64,000 bases of DNA, from assembly GCA_963781105.1 (NCBI GenBank), contig CAWAED010000003.1, forward strand, positions 806,001 through 870,000. Reading direction: 5' to 3'. The stretch comes from Palsa-295 sp963781105. Lineage in GTDB: Bacteria > Acidobacteriota > Terriglobia > Acidiferrales > UBA7541. This document shows, one piece after another, positions 17,015-26,341 of the stretch. The position numbers and the translations under genes are program-made. Numbering within the stretch: the first letter of the stretch is position 1; every line of letters starts with the position of its first letter. The notes under the pieces were generated by a model. That model ran no database searches and was not told the DNA's origin. It saw only the letters and a program-made list of their open reading frames with translations.

Positions 17015-20000
17015 TCAGAAGATGAACTTGCCGGTGATTTGCGCAATTCTCTGATCGGTGGCAGCGGCCGCAAACGCTCCGTAAGGCGACGTCGGCGTGA
17101 ACTGCATAAACGCCACCTGGCCGAAGAACGGCGCGTTCGTGTTCGGATAAGGCGAACCATAATTCGCATGGTTGAACCAGTTGTAGGCGTTCAAAGCAAG
17201 CTGGAAAGTCGCTCGCTCGGTGACTTGAAAATTCTTCCGCACGCTCAAGTCGCCTCCCAGGAAGCCTGGTCCACGAAACGCGTTACGACCTACGGTACCC
17301 ATAAAGTCCGTGCTGGGCTGCACTAAATCCGCCGTACCAAAACACGCAACCAGCACACAGGCTCGCCCGTTGTTGAAGTTCCTCTGAGTGAAGCCCGGAA
17401 TCGGCTGCGCCAGGATATTTGCACCAAATGAACTGGTGCCTCCCAGGTTGTTGCCCGCCAGGCTCGCGGTCGCTCCGCCGTCGATGATGCTGAAGGGGAA
17501 TCCGGTGCGGTAGAACATCGTGCCGGAAACCATCCAGCCACCGATCGCTGCATTCATCAAGCGGTTCTCGCTCTTGAACGGCAGTTGGTAGACGTAGGTG
17601 CCCGAGATCTGGTGCCGTGCATCGTTGTCACCTGAGGCATATTGCGAGTGCAGATTGTAAGGATTGATCTGCGTCAGAATGCTGGTAATCACGCTGAAGG
17701 GCTCTTCTGGCACGTTCGAGAGCTCGTCCAGCGCATGCGAGTAGGTATAGTTGAGGCGGCCGGTCAATCCATGCCACTGGTTTTCCTGGATGGAGAACGT
17801 AACGCCGTTATAGTTCGACACTGCGCCGGTATACAGATAATCCACGCGGCCCACACGCGGGTCTGGAGCCGCTGCCGGAAGGTTGCCAAATCCAAAACCG
17901 TTCAAGGTGGGATTCAAAACCAAACCGTCATACCCATGGTTGCCAACGTAATTGGCCGAGACGACAGTGCGTGCTCCGAACGTATGCTGTATTTCAAGAT
18001 TCCACTCAACATACTTCGGATTCTGGAAGTTGCGGCTGACGTCATTCAGGTTTGGAACGGAAAGGGCGCCTTGCGCGTTCAGGCATCCTCCAAACTGTTG
18101 AGCTGCGCCGGCGTATCCGCCGCCGCTGGAGCCGCCCGTCGTCAAACTTCCGCCGCTGTTGTAATTCGACAAAAAGGCGCTATTGCACTGCGTCACCAGG
18201 TTGACGCCGCTACCCGGAAATGCCGTGGATCCCGGAGACGCCAGGTCGAACGCCACGCTTCCCGTCGGCACGTTGAACAAGTTTACCTGCGGGAAATTCG
18301 TATCAAATAGGCTCAAAAGGCCGCCGGGGTAAAGATCGGTGAAGAGGCCTACGCCCGCGCGAACCACCGTATTTTGACCGACTGGGCTCCAGGCCAGGCC
18401 GAACCTTGGCTCGAACACAACCTTTTCGATCCCCGGAATAATCGTCTTGTTGCCGGTTGGGAACGATTCATCGTACGGAATCGTCGCTCCGTGCGCCGAC
18501 TCGTTAAACGGCGTAACGGGCAGGCTGGCGCAACTGGAATGGCATATGCCGCCCGAGTTGCGGTCCGCCCTCAGCGTCATGGTCAACTTTAGCTTGGAGT
18601 TGACGCGATACTGGTCCTGGAAGTACAAGCCGAAGCTATAGAAGGCGACGGGTTGTTCGATCTGGGATGCAAAGTTGTAAATTACGCTGCCGCAGCCAAG
18701 CTGACTATTCGCCATGGTGCTGCAGCCTGTAGGAGCAACTTGATCGTTCGCAAAACCAAACAAGGTGACGTCCACCTCGGGATACAGGGTGTTTTCCGCC
18801 GCGGTAAAGTCCGAGACGTCGTCTCTCTTGAAGTTCACACCCATCTTGAAATCGTGGTTTCCTCGCGTCACCGACAAGTCATCCACCAACTGCCACTGCT
18901 CCACATGGCGGCCTTCCGGGAATTGGAAACCTGCGGCGAATCCGTTGGGATTGCCCGATCCGGTGCCCAGCGGAGTCAATGCGCCATCCACTAGAAATTC
19001 AAGGTTGCCCGGAAAAAGGTCCAGTGCCGACGACGGATTCAAATTGCCGAAAACCGCCGAGTAATACAGGTCGGAGAAGATGAAGTTGTTCACAACTGTC
19101 GGTGAGAATATGTGCGTGTAATTCAACTGGCCTTCGTTCTGAGGCTGAGTGCTCGAGTTGTTAAACTCAGGATTGATTGGGTCGGTGTAAGTCGGCTGTA
19201 CTCCCCGATCGAATCTGACCCGCCCGAAGAGCTTGTCGTTTTCTCCGAAACTGTAGTCCACACGACCGCTGAGCAACCATTCCTTGTTTCCGCTGGATAC
19301 GGACTGCGAAAAACTCTCGGTGCAGGCGCCGCCTGTGGCCCCTGGCGCAGTTGCGAATCCCGGACAGCTGTCGGCATTGGGTGTCGCGTTGGCAACCCCG
19401 GGAGCGCTGTTATAGAGTTTGAAAACATTCGCATAAAACGCCTGCGTTGCTGCATCCGAGGGAACATTACCCATGACGAAGTTTTGAAACGCTGGCGTGG
19501 GCACGCTGACGTTCTGGATGGCGCCGAAAATGTAGCGGATTCCTTCCGTATTCACGAAGAAGTACGCTTTGTCTTTCTTGATGGGACCGCCGATGGAAGC
19601 CGCCCACTGGTTGTTGTTTTCAAATGGTCTCGCATTAGGCAAGCCTGCGGCAAGTTCGTGGGCTTTGTTCAGGGGGTCGTTGGCAGTGAGCGCCCGGCCC
19701 GTCCAGTTGTAGACTGCATCGCCGTGAAAAGCGTTGCTGCCGGATTTCGTGCTGTAATCGATTTGCGCGCCCGCCTGGCGGCCATACTGTCCGGTGTAAC
19801 CGTTGCTCACCACCGCAACTTCCTGAAGTTCATTGCCGCCCAGCAGCAAATTGCTGGAACCTGAGTTGTTCAAGTTCAAGAACGCATCGTTGTAGTCATT
19901 GCCATTGACCGTGAAGAGGTTGGAGGTACCTGGCAGACCAAACGCACTGAAGTTGCCATAGCCGCCGCCCGTCGAGCTGTTCATGGTGATGCCCGGCGCG

Positions 20001-20491
20001 GACTGGGCCACGTAGGTAATGTCGCCGCCAGGATTCGGAACGTTCTGAATCTGGTTCGTATCGAAATTGGAGGAGATGTTCGCGTCTTCGGTTTGCAGCA
20101 ATGCGCCTTGTTCCGTGACCGTAACGGTTTCCGTAGTAGCGCCCACTTCCAGCTTGACGCTGGCCACCGCCGTTTGCCCCAGAAGAACTTCGACAGTTTC
20201 GCTCACCTGCTTAAAGCCCGATTGCGACACCGAAACGACGTATACACCCGGCTTCAGCAGTGTGAATTGGTAGGCGCCCGTCGACCCCGTAGTCGCAGTC
20301 AGGACCTCGCTGGTGGCCTGGTTTTTCAAGTTCACCGTGGCGCCCACAATTACCGAACCTGTAGAATCGGTCACAATTCCAGTGAGTCCCCCAGTTACCA
20401 CGCTCTGCGCCGACACCAGAGCCGGCAGCGAGAGCAGCAAAGCTATCAACGAAACGGCAAGGCGGAAGTACTTGTCAAATCGCACTCGCAT
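17015..20491 (-). CDS. Oar-type TonB-dependent receptor with carboxypeptidase-regulatory domain
   Basis: 1158 residues. Signal peptide (VSLIALLLSLPALVSAQ), then a carboxypeptidase-regulatory/TTR-like fold (TGIVTDSTGSVIVGATVNLK, GSTGAYQFTLLKPGVYVVSV; about 33-115). A plug-like region follows (FSAFGLPGTSNLFTVNGNDY) and then a long outer-membrane beta-barrel ending in Phe (ITGKFIF). This architecture is expanded in Acidobacteriota and is presumed to import large or scarce substrates such as oligosaccharides; the ligand is unknown. Motifs such as GRQAGAQIDYSTKSGSN and YEWNLEIQ-like barrel segments support the family. No SusD partner is next to it. It ends at the shared terminator. Confidence 0.93.
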   Translation of the reverse strand: MRVRFDKYFRLAVSLIALLLSLPALVSAQSVVTGGLTGIVTDSTGSVIVGATVNLKNQATSEVLTATTGSTGAYQFTLLKPGVYVVSVSQSGFKQVSETVEVLLGQTAVASVKLEVGATTETVTVTEQGALLQTEDANISSNFDTNQIQNVPNPGGDITYVAQSAPGITMNSSTGGGYGNFSAFGLPGTSNLFTVNGNDYNDAFLNLNNSGSSNLLLGGNELQEVAVVSNGYTGQYGRQAGAQIDYSTKSGSNAFHGDAVYNWTGRALTANDPLNKAHELAAGLPNARPFENNNQWAASIGGPIKKDKAYFFVNTEGIRYIFGAIQNVSVPTPAFQNFVMGNVPSDAATQAFYANVFKLYNSAPGVANATPNADSCPGFATAPGATGGACTESFSQSVSSGNKEWLLSGRVDYSFGENDKLFGRVRFDRGVQPTYTDPINPEFNNSSTQPQNEGQLNYTHIFSPTVVNNFIFSDLYYSAVFGNLNPSSALDLFPGNLEFLVDGALTPLGTGSGNPNGFAAGFQFPEGRHVEQWQLVDDLSVTRGNHDFKMGVNFKRDDVSDFTAAENTLYPEVDVTLFGFANDQVAPTGCSTMANSQLGCGSVIYNFASQIEQPVAFYSFGLYFQDQYRVNSKLKLTMTLRADRNSGGICHSSCASLPVTPFNESAHGATIPYDESFPTGNKTIIPGIEKVVFEPRFGLAWSPVGQNTVVRAGVGLFTDLYPGGLLSLFDTNFPQVNLFNVPTGSVAFDLASPGSTAFPGSGVNLVTQCNSAFLSNYNSGGSLTTGGSSGGGYAGAAQQFGGCLNAQGALSVPNLNDVSRNFQNPKYVEWNLEIQHTFGARTVVSANYVGNHGYDGLVLNPTLNGFGFGNLPAAAPDPRVGRVDYLYTGAVSNYNGVTFSIQENQWHGLTGRLNYTYSHALDELSNVPEEPFSVITSILTQINPYNLHSQYASGDNDARHQISGTYVYQLPFKSENRLMNAAIGGWMVSGTMFYRTGFPFSIIDGGATASLAGNNLGGTSSFGANILAQPIPGFTQRNFNNGRACVLVACFGTADLVQPSTDFMGTVGRNAFRGPGFLGGDLSVRKNFQVTERATFQLALNAYNWFNHANYGSPYPNTNAPFFGQVAFMQFTPTSPYGAFAAAATDQRIAQITGKFIF

Positions 20492-21142
20492 TTTTCACCT
20501 CGAGTCTTCTGTCAGATTGTCGAAGACCGCTAATCGATTAGCTGACCTCACATGCCATCGCGTACAGCACCTTGGTCTCCGTTCTTTGCGCCAAATAAGT
20601 TGTTTGCTGAGGGTCGGTTACAGAAATTCGGAAGGAGAGAATATGTTGAACTCCATAACGAATGATCGGCGTGTCCGACTATCGGAACGATACGTGAATG
20701 AAATAACGACGCGCGTGCTTTCGAGGCCGGAGCGCTCGATTATTTTTGGATGAATTAATTTTCTATCGGGTCCGTACTCGCTCTGAAGCGTGGACAAAAA
20801 CGGTCAGTGTTTTGCGATCAGTACATGGTTTAGTTCTGTCATCAGATGCATACCGCTAAACCGAATTGATGAAAGCTCATGATGGCGTCTCAGCTGCGGC
20901 TAAAGTTACCTTCTGGCCTTGGCGGGTTCGAAGCTTCTGACGAAACGTAAGTCCTGATCAACGTCCAAACCGGACATCTCAAGTTCTGGTACGGCACTTG
21001 TACCGTTATGCGACTTACCACGCATTTCGGTTAACTCGCCCCCTCGATCTAAAGCCAACTTCACCCCCGCCGATTGCCTACACATGCAGCGTGGCGCCGC
21101 AGCCGCGGCAGCGCATACTGACCTAATCGAGGAGCAGAGAGC
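20492..21142. other. Intergenic region between divergent TonB-dependent receptors
   Basis: About 650 bases separating the two divergent receptor genes. No coding region or RNA was recognised. It must contain both promoters, but no convincing operator was found. Confidence 0.4.
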
Positions 21143-23171
21143 GTGCTTCGGGCCGACTCTCGAATGCGCAGATTCACGGTACTGATTGCTCTCGGCATTC
21201 TTGTGTTGGGAAGCGTGTGCTCCGCGCAGGATTCCAAGCCGCAAGATGTCTCGGACATGAGCCTCGAGCAGCTCGGCCAGATCACGGTCTACTCGGCCTC
21301 CAAGCACGAGCAGGCAGTCGACGATGCACCGTCCTCGGTCAGCGTCATTACCGCCGACGAAATTCAACGCTACGGCTACCGCACCCTAGCCGACATTCTC
21401 GAGACCGTTCGTGGCTTCTACATCACCAATGATCGCTATCAGAGCTACGTCGGCGTACGCGGATTCGGCAGGCTGGGCGATTGGAACAGCCAGATTCTGC
21501 TGCTCGTGGATGGTCACCGGATCAACGACTCTGTGCTGGGGCAAGCCTTCATTGGATTGGAATTCCCGGTAGACATCGATTTAATTCAACGGATCGAGAT
21601 CATTCGCGGACCGAGTTCGTCACTGTATGGCGCCGAAGCCTTCTTCGCAGTCATCAACGTAATTACGCGCAAGGAAAATCAGCCCAAGCGAGAGAAGCTC
21701 TCGTTCGCGGCGGGCAGCTTCGGTTCCTACGGTGGCCGCGCCACCTGGGACGACGAATACAAAGGCGTGGCCTTCGCGCTTTCCGGTTCGTTTTATTCGA
21801 GCGCCGGGCCTTCGCTGTTTTTCCCGGAATTCGATAGTCCGTCCACGAACTATGGCGTAACCAGAAACACGAACTACGAGAGCTATCAGCGTGTGCTGGC
21901 CACCGTCACCTACCGCGGATTCACTTTGCAGGGCCTGTACAATGCCCAGAACAAAGGCGTACCGACGGCCTATTTCGGTTCGCTCTTTAACGATCCGCGA
22001 GACCGCAACCTCCAGGGCATCGACTACGTGGATTTAAGGTACCAACACTCGCTTGGACAGCAGTGGCAACTGGACGCGCGAACTTCCGTCACCAAGAACA
22101 CTCTCTACGGGCCGGTGCCCTACGAGGCTGCGCCGGCGCCGCCGGACATTCTACTCGTACAACGCCCAGTGGTGGGACTCCGAGGTAAAACTGAGCAGGT
22201 CGCTGCCGCACGACAGCACATTGAATTTCGGGACGGAGATCACTGACAACTTCCGGCTGGACCAGTTCAATAGCGACCCCAGCGTAAGCCCTGTTGCCAC
22301 CAAGGATTCCACGAAACTCCTGATATTCGCGGGATACGCGCAGTTCGATTCTCAAATCACCAGAAAATTCTCGGTGAGCGCGGGCGTTCGTTACGACTAC
22401 TACAACTACGGGTTTGGCGGGAGCACCAATCCGCGGTTCGCGCTGATTTATCACCCGGCGAAGTCGACGACCGCCAAACTTCTCTACGGCAGCGCCTTCC
22501 GGGCTCCTGTGCCGTATGAGAGCACTCCCGATTTTGGCGCGTCCTATGTGGACAATCAGAAATTGCAGCCGGAGAAAATCCGAAGCGTCGAGGGAATTCT
22601 CGAGCAAGGCCTTGGCAGCCACCTGCACGCCTCGGGCTCGGTCTTCTACAACCGAATCACAAATCTTATAACTCTGGAAACGGACTCGAACACCGGACTT
22701 TTCGTATATGAGAATTCTCAGTCGGCAACCGCCAAGGGCGTCGAGGTTGAGCTGAGCGGAGGTCTGGCCGCAAGCCTGACCGGCCGCGCCAGTTACAGCT
22801 ATACTCAAACGTCGGACTCGTTGACGGGGCAAGCTCCGCCGAATTCTCCGTCGAATCTTGTAAAGCTTAATTTGACGGCGCCGCTCTTCCACCGGAAATT
22901 CTCCGCTGCACTGGACGAACAGTACACGGGGAAGGTCACGACGTTGGCCGGAAACACGCTGGGAGGATTCTCCGTCTTGAACGCCACGTTGATCGGCCAC
23001 ACGCTCGGCAAACGCGCGGATATTTCCGTAAGCGTCTATAATCTGCTGAACAAGAAGTATTCGTTCCCCGGCCGTCCCGAAGATCCTGAGGACGCAATCC
23101 AGCAAGATGGCACCTCCTTCCGCGTCAAACTTACGTACCGCTTCAATTCCGACAGCGGCCCAGCAAAGTAA
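21143..23171 (+). pseudogene. TonB-dependent receptor (CirA/BtuB-like), frameshifted
   Basis: Two overlapping frames make one receptor of about 675 residues. The first part (GTG start at 21143 with GAGGAG upstream; ATG 21164 alternative) has a signal peptide (VLIALGILVLGSVCSAQ), a short N-terminal motif (DMSLEQLGQITVYSASKHEQ) and a plug domain (APSSVSVITADEIQRYG, IEIIRGPSSSLYGAEAFF). After residue about 330 the frame must shift: the barrel continues as FYSYNAQWWDSEVKLSRS up to 23171, with LYGSAFRAPVPYES and a GRPEDPEDAIQQDG C-terminal region. One base too many in the GC-rich stretch 22131-22145 accounts for it. Either a disabled gene or a sequence error. Ligand unknown; the family imports siderophores, cobalamin and similar. 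Confidence 0.8.
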
Positions 23172-23194
23172 ACGGACATCCTGAGTCCTTCCAT

Positions 23195-23462
23195 GAGAAG
23201 GCCGGTTGATGTCAAGGCACACTTTTGCTTTCTTCTTTCTTTCAGTCAGTTCCCATTCAGCCAAGCCGCCCCTGTCGCCATCCTTCCATCCGCACTCTTT
23301 GTGAGCGATATTCGCTCGGTGCAAGGTGGGTGTTCTCGTTCAGTAGGTGCTGCTACCTGATAATCGACCTCTCTTCCCACCGTTTCGGTGAGAGTCGGGC
23401 CCCAGGACTTAGTCGCAGTCACCTGGACTCGGCGGTCGAGCTCGGCTGTCCGGATCGAAACT
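23195..23462 (-). ncRNA. Candidate IS110-type guide (bridge/seek) RNA region, copy 1
   Basis: Noncoding right end downstream of the transposase gene, conserved with the copy at 62112-62378. It contains small perfect hairpins (CACCG-AAA-CGGTG, GTAG-six bases-CTAC, AGCG-AATAT-CGCT), and the GTAG/CTAC loop differs between copies. IS1111-type elements are known to encode a recombinase-guiding RNA at this side. That this DNA does so is inference; no promoter was identified. Confidence 0.45.
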
Positions 23463-24563
23463 CTAAGCCACTGCCCGCATCGCCTTCTGACTATTGCGCA
23501 GTGGTTCGTACACCTCTCCGCTCACCCACAACCGATGGAGCAGTACCGCCCACTTTCGAGCCACGGCAACCACCGCTCGTTTCTTGGCATTTTTCCCTCC
23601 GCGCTCCGCAAGCTTTAGCCCCCATCTCCGCAGATCACTGTCTTCTCCAAAAGGTCCCAGAATGTAGTGCGCACCCTGCACCATCATCGTGCGCAGATAC
23701 CGGTCTCCTTCTTTGCTGATTTTCTTCTGTGGTTCACTCTCCCCGGAGTTCCTCCGGCCAGGTCGCAACCCCAGAAAACAACCGACCTGGCGACTCTTTG
23801 GGAACCGATACGGGTCTTCAATCGTCAGGATATCGGTCAGCGCGATCTGCGTTCCTACACCCTTCACCTGCTGGAGCAAGAACACTTCCGGGTACACTTC
23901 CTTGGCGATTTTCTCCATCCGTTCGTCGTACTCTTTAATGCGCTCGCTCAGCGATTCGACCTCGCGCAAGAGCGGCGCCAGGACATCACGCAACTCCGCG
24001 CTCACTCCCTCGGCCAGCTTCTCGTTCAGCTGATACGTGCCACATTTAGGTAGTCGTTCGCCATAAGATTTCACCAACCCGCGCGCGGCATTTACCAGGG
24101 CCGTTCGCGCACTTACTAGTTCCGCTCGCGCCCGGATCACCGTCAGATGAATTTGTGCTTTCGCGCTGCGATGCCGCACCGGCCCCAACAACTCGGGATC
24201 GATTCGCGCCAGTCTTGCCAGCGTTCGCGCGTCGTGCCGGTCATCTTTTCGATTGCTCTTGGTGATCAATTCCACCTTTTGCGCGTGCGCCACGATCACT
24301 TCGTGTCCCAGTTCCGTTAACAGCCGGCTGACCCATGGCGAATGTGTTCCGGTCTCCAGGGCCATCAGACTCCGCGGTATCTTTCCAAATGTCTGCTTCA
24401 TCGCTTCCGGTGTGGTCGCGACTTTCTGTTCCAGAATGATTTTGCCTGCTTCCTCCAAAACACAGTAGAACGACCAACGATCTCCTAGATCCAAACCGAT
24501 CGTTAGCTTTTGCTCCTTCAAAATTTCATTACCAAATGCCTGCATAGTGCTAATCTTTTTCAT
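23463..24563 (-). CDS. IS110-family transposase
   Basis: 366 residues, full length for the family. The N-terminal RuvC-like DEDD domain (IGLDLGDRWSFYCVLEEAG; LETGTHSPW; KSNRKDDRHDARTLARLARI) is followed by a helical spacer. The C-terminal Tnp20 domain (QVKGVGTQIALTDILTIED; GLRPGRRNSGESEPQKKISKEG) carries the probable catalytic serine in RNSGES. Such enzymes act as RNA-guided recombinases rather than DDE transposases. The start is the Met preceded by AAAGGAGACCGGC; an open extension to 24659 is IS end sequence. Nearly identical to the broken copy at 61010. Confidence 0.93.
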   Translation of the reverse strand: MKKISTMQAFGNEILKEQKLTIGLDLGDRWSFYCVLEEAGKIILEQKVATTPEAMKQTFGKIPRSLMALETGTHSPWVSRLLTELGHEVIVAHAQKVELITKSNRKDDRHDARTLARLARIDPELLGPVRHRSAKAQIHLTVIRARAELVSARTALVNAARGLVKSYGERLPKCGTYQLNEKLAEGVSAELRDVLAPLLREVESLSERIKEYDERMEKIAKEVYPEVFLLQQVKGVGTQIALTDILTIEDPYRFPKSRQVGCFLGLRPGRRNSGESEPQKKISKEGDRYLRTMMVQGAHYILGPFGEDSDLRRWGLKLAERGGKNAKKRAVVAVARKWAVLLHRLWVSGEVYEPLRNSQKAMRAVA

Positions 24564-24694
24564 CGCCGGTCTCCTTTTGTGCCTCGAGCACGTCGTCCAT
24601 TGGGAGCGTATCGCATCCCGTTGGAGACCGGCCTTCTTCCATCTGGTAAACGCCCCCATCGGAAAAGTGAAGTCTGCTCAAAACCATTCGTCCA

Positions 24695-24788
24695 GTAACG
24701 CGACGCGACGGCGTGAGCTGGACCGCAAGAAAAAGTCCAGCCCCAGGAGAAGTGTTTTCTCCTTGACTCGTTTTATAGAACTAATCAG
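24695..24788 (+). mobile_element. Relic right end of an IS1111-type element
   Basis: The segment AGTGTTTTCTCCTTGACTCG followed by TTTTATAGAACTAATCAG closely resembles the right ends of the IS110-type elements ending near 49170 and 50776. No matching transposase lies to its left; copy 1 of the other IS110 element occupies that position. Probably a leftover end after deletion. Confidence 0.5.
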
Positions 24789-24916
24789 TCAGGTCGAATT
24801 TGTGGGTGGAGACGGCGATACCCAAGTCGTGATTTTCCAGTTTTCAACAGAAATCCACAGGCCGGTGTGATTGACTCAGTCGTTCCTCTAGAGTACAAGC
24901 GCCACAGGGTGCTCCG

Positions 24917-25162
24917 TTGAGGAAACCAAAAGGCGTTGCGGTCGCGCGGCGCGAAGTCGTGCGGCGCATTAACCGTTCTCTTAAGCAGGATGACCCTTTC
25001 CATCTGCTGCGACGAGCCCGTAGCGCGCGTGCTCAGCTTGATCGTGGGGACTATTATGTGGTCGATCTCATCCGCGACTTCGTCGTGCATCGCGACGTTG
25101 CGCTCGAAGCCGAGGCGCGCAAACGCGGAGTTCTTGCCGACTTCGAATACTTAGCGAATTGA
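24917..25162 (+). CDS. Small hypothetical protein
   Basis: 81 residues from a TTG codon. The sequence is protein-like: a basic N-terminal helix (RREVVRRINRSLKQDDPFHL), then DRGDYYVVDLIRDFVVHRDV and LEAEARKRGVLADFEYLAN. The DYYVVD...RDFVV pattern recalls small conserved acidobacterial proteins of unknown role. No Shine-Dalgarno of note precedes it. It lies between an IS relic and a tRNA-like fragment, so it could be accessory cargo. Confidence 0.45.
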   Translation: MRKPKGVAVARREVVRRINRSLKQDDPFHLLRRARSARAQLDRGDYYVVDLIRDFVVHRDVALEAEARKRGVLADFEYLAN

Positions 25163-25212
25163 GTCGCCGATACCCTGCAACTCAACGAGGCACGCGCCGA
25201 ATGGCGACGGCC

Positions 25213-25252
25213 GAAGCTTCGGACGTAGGTTCGATTCCCATCGCCTGCTCCA
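25213..25252 (+). other. tRNA-Gly-like 3' fragment (possible attachment-site relic)
   Basis: GGTTCGATTCCCATCGCCTG followed by CTCCA reproduces the T-arm, acceptor strand and CCA end of a tRNA, closest from memory to tRNA-Gly. The upstream half is degenerate and no matching 5' acceptor strand (GCAGGCG) is present, so it is not a functional tRNA. Phage or island integration typically duplicates the 3' end of a tRNA gene, leaving such a fragment. Peptide readings of this stretch (MGIEPTSEA) are the well-known spurious translation of tRNA DNA. Confidence 0.55.
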
Positions 25253-25420
25253 GAAACCTTGTTTGCCTCTGATAACTTAGCGATTCGTCGCGGCGGCAAA
25301 AGGCGGCAATAAAGAACAATGCGAGCTTCGAGGGTGGCACCGCTAGCTCGTGCGAAAAGACCGAAACACACTTCCGCACTTCGCTGAATTCCGGCTGCTC
25401 CAGCTCGAACTGCAGTCGGC

Positions 25421-26203
25421 TTACGTACTTGTGACTTCTATGCCTTGGGAGCGGTAGGGATTCAGGACATCTTCGTCTGTGGCATCGGTGATCAAACGTG
25501 TCAGTCGGGAAGCAGCACCGACGAGGTAAGGCAGGGACGTCCCCATTTTCCCAAGCGAAACCAGGCCAACAACTTCCGTGGAAGCGCGGATCATCGCTTG
25601 TTTCACGTACGCTTCTTCCCGGTCGCCGACGGTTATTCCGACCTCCGGGTGCAAACTGCACATTCCGAGCAGGCATAGATCAGCGCGGATGGATTCGATT
25701 CCCCGAATGGTCTCGATGCCTGTCGTGACGCGCGCCTCTTTGTGAAGATTTCCTCCGAGCATCAGCACGCTCACCTTCGGATGATCCGCCAATGCAAGCG
25801 CAAGCGGCGGGCTGTTGGTAACAATCGTTGTCGAACGTTCTCTTGAAAGGTAGGAAGCAATTCTCAGATTAGTCGTACCTCCATCAATCAACACTACCTG
25901 ACCATCGCGGATCATGTCAGCCGCCGCTCGAGCAATTCCGGTCTTGCTCTCGATATCAATTTGTTGACGAGAAACGAAAGGAACAGCCTCCGCGCGGCGA
26001 GGCAGGGCGCCGCCGTGGACCCGTTGTATCTTTCCCGAGCGCGCCAATTCGCGCAGATCCCGACGAATCGTGTCCTCAGAGACGCTATAGCGATTGCTGA
26101 GGTCCGCGGCGAGGACTCGGCCCTCGCTGCCAAGCAGCTCCAAGATGTGTTGGTGGCGTTCTTCCTTCAGGGCGATTTGTTCCGCGTCAGCGTCCGGTTT
26201 CAT
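25421..26203 (-). CDS. DeoR/GlpR-family transcriptional regulator
   Basis: 260 residues. N-terminal winged helix-turn-helix (ERHQHILELLGSEGRVLAAD...VSEDTIRRDLRELARSGKIQRVHGGALPR) with the DeoR signature, then the DeoR sensor domain (VLIDGGTTNLRIASYL, TIVTNSPPLALAL). Members usually repress sugar or nucleoside catabolism and respond to a phosphorylated sugar. The neighbour, divergently transcribed across 138 bases, is an MFS transporter, which is the probable target together with autoregulation. Confidence 0.93.
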   Translation of the reverse strand: MKPDADAEQIALKEERHQHILELLGSEGRVLAADLSNRYSVSEDTIRRDLRELARSGKIQRVHGGALPRRAEAVPFVSRQQIDIESKTGIARAAADMIRDGQVVLIDGGTTNLRIASYLSRERSTTIVTNSPPLALALADHPKVSVLMLGGNLHKEARVTTGIETIRGIESIRADLCLLGMCSLHPEVGITVGDREEAYVKQAMIRASTEVVGLVSLGKMGTSLPYLVGAASRLTRLITDATDEDVLNPYRSQGIEVTST

Positions 26204-26231
26204 TCTCCACCATGTTGCCCGAATACACTTG

Positions 26232-26273
26232 AATATGCACGTCTATGCGTGTATTGTCCCATTTGTGCATGTT
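26232..26273. promoter_or_regulatory. Candidate DeoR-type operator
   Basis: Inverted half-sites AATATGCAC (26232-26240) and GTGCATGTT (26265-26273) match at 8 of 9 positions across a 24-base spacer, between the divergent regulator and transporter genes. Wide-spaced repeats suit tetrameric DeoR proteins. Not tested. Confidence 0.4.
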
Positions 26274-26341
26274 ACTGCCAAACTCGACGCCGCACAAGGT
26301 CTTTCAACAAATCGGCGCGCGAATCGTACGGAACCCAATTG

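Larger units (their letters stand above)
23186..24650 (-). mobile_element. IS110-family element, copy 1 (intact transposase)
   Basis: The limits come from comparison with a second copy at 60920-62387. The two match from upstream of the transposase gene to about 275 bases downstream of its stop, then diverge at AAGGA. Subterminal 12-base inverted repeats, GAGAAGGCCGGT at 23195-23206 and its near-complement at 24627-24638, resemble the IS1111 subgroup. Noncoding DNA is long on the transposase 3' side and short on the 5' side. Confidence 0.8.

Noticed and set aside
22089..23324. Minus-strand open frame of 411 codons opposite the TonB-dependent receptor
   Set aside because: Antisense of a recognisable barrel domain and of IS end sequence; composition is Arg-rich and unlike a protein.
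25182..25676. Open frames with MGIEPTSEA and GAGDGNRT-like peptides
   Set aside because: These peptides are the known spurious translations of tRNA 3' ends; the DNA is the tRNA-Gly-like fragment, not a protein gene.
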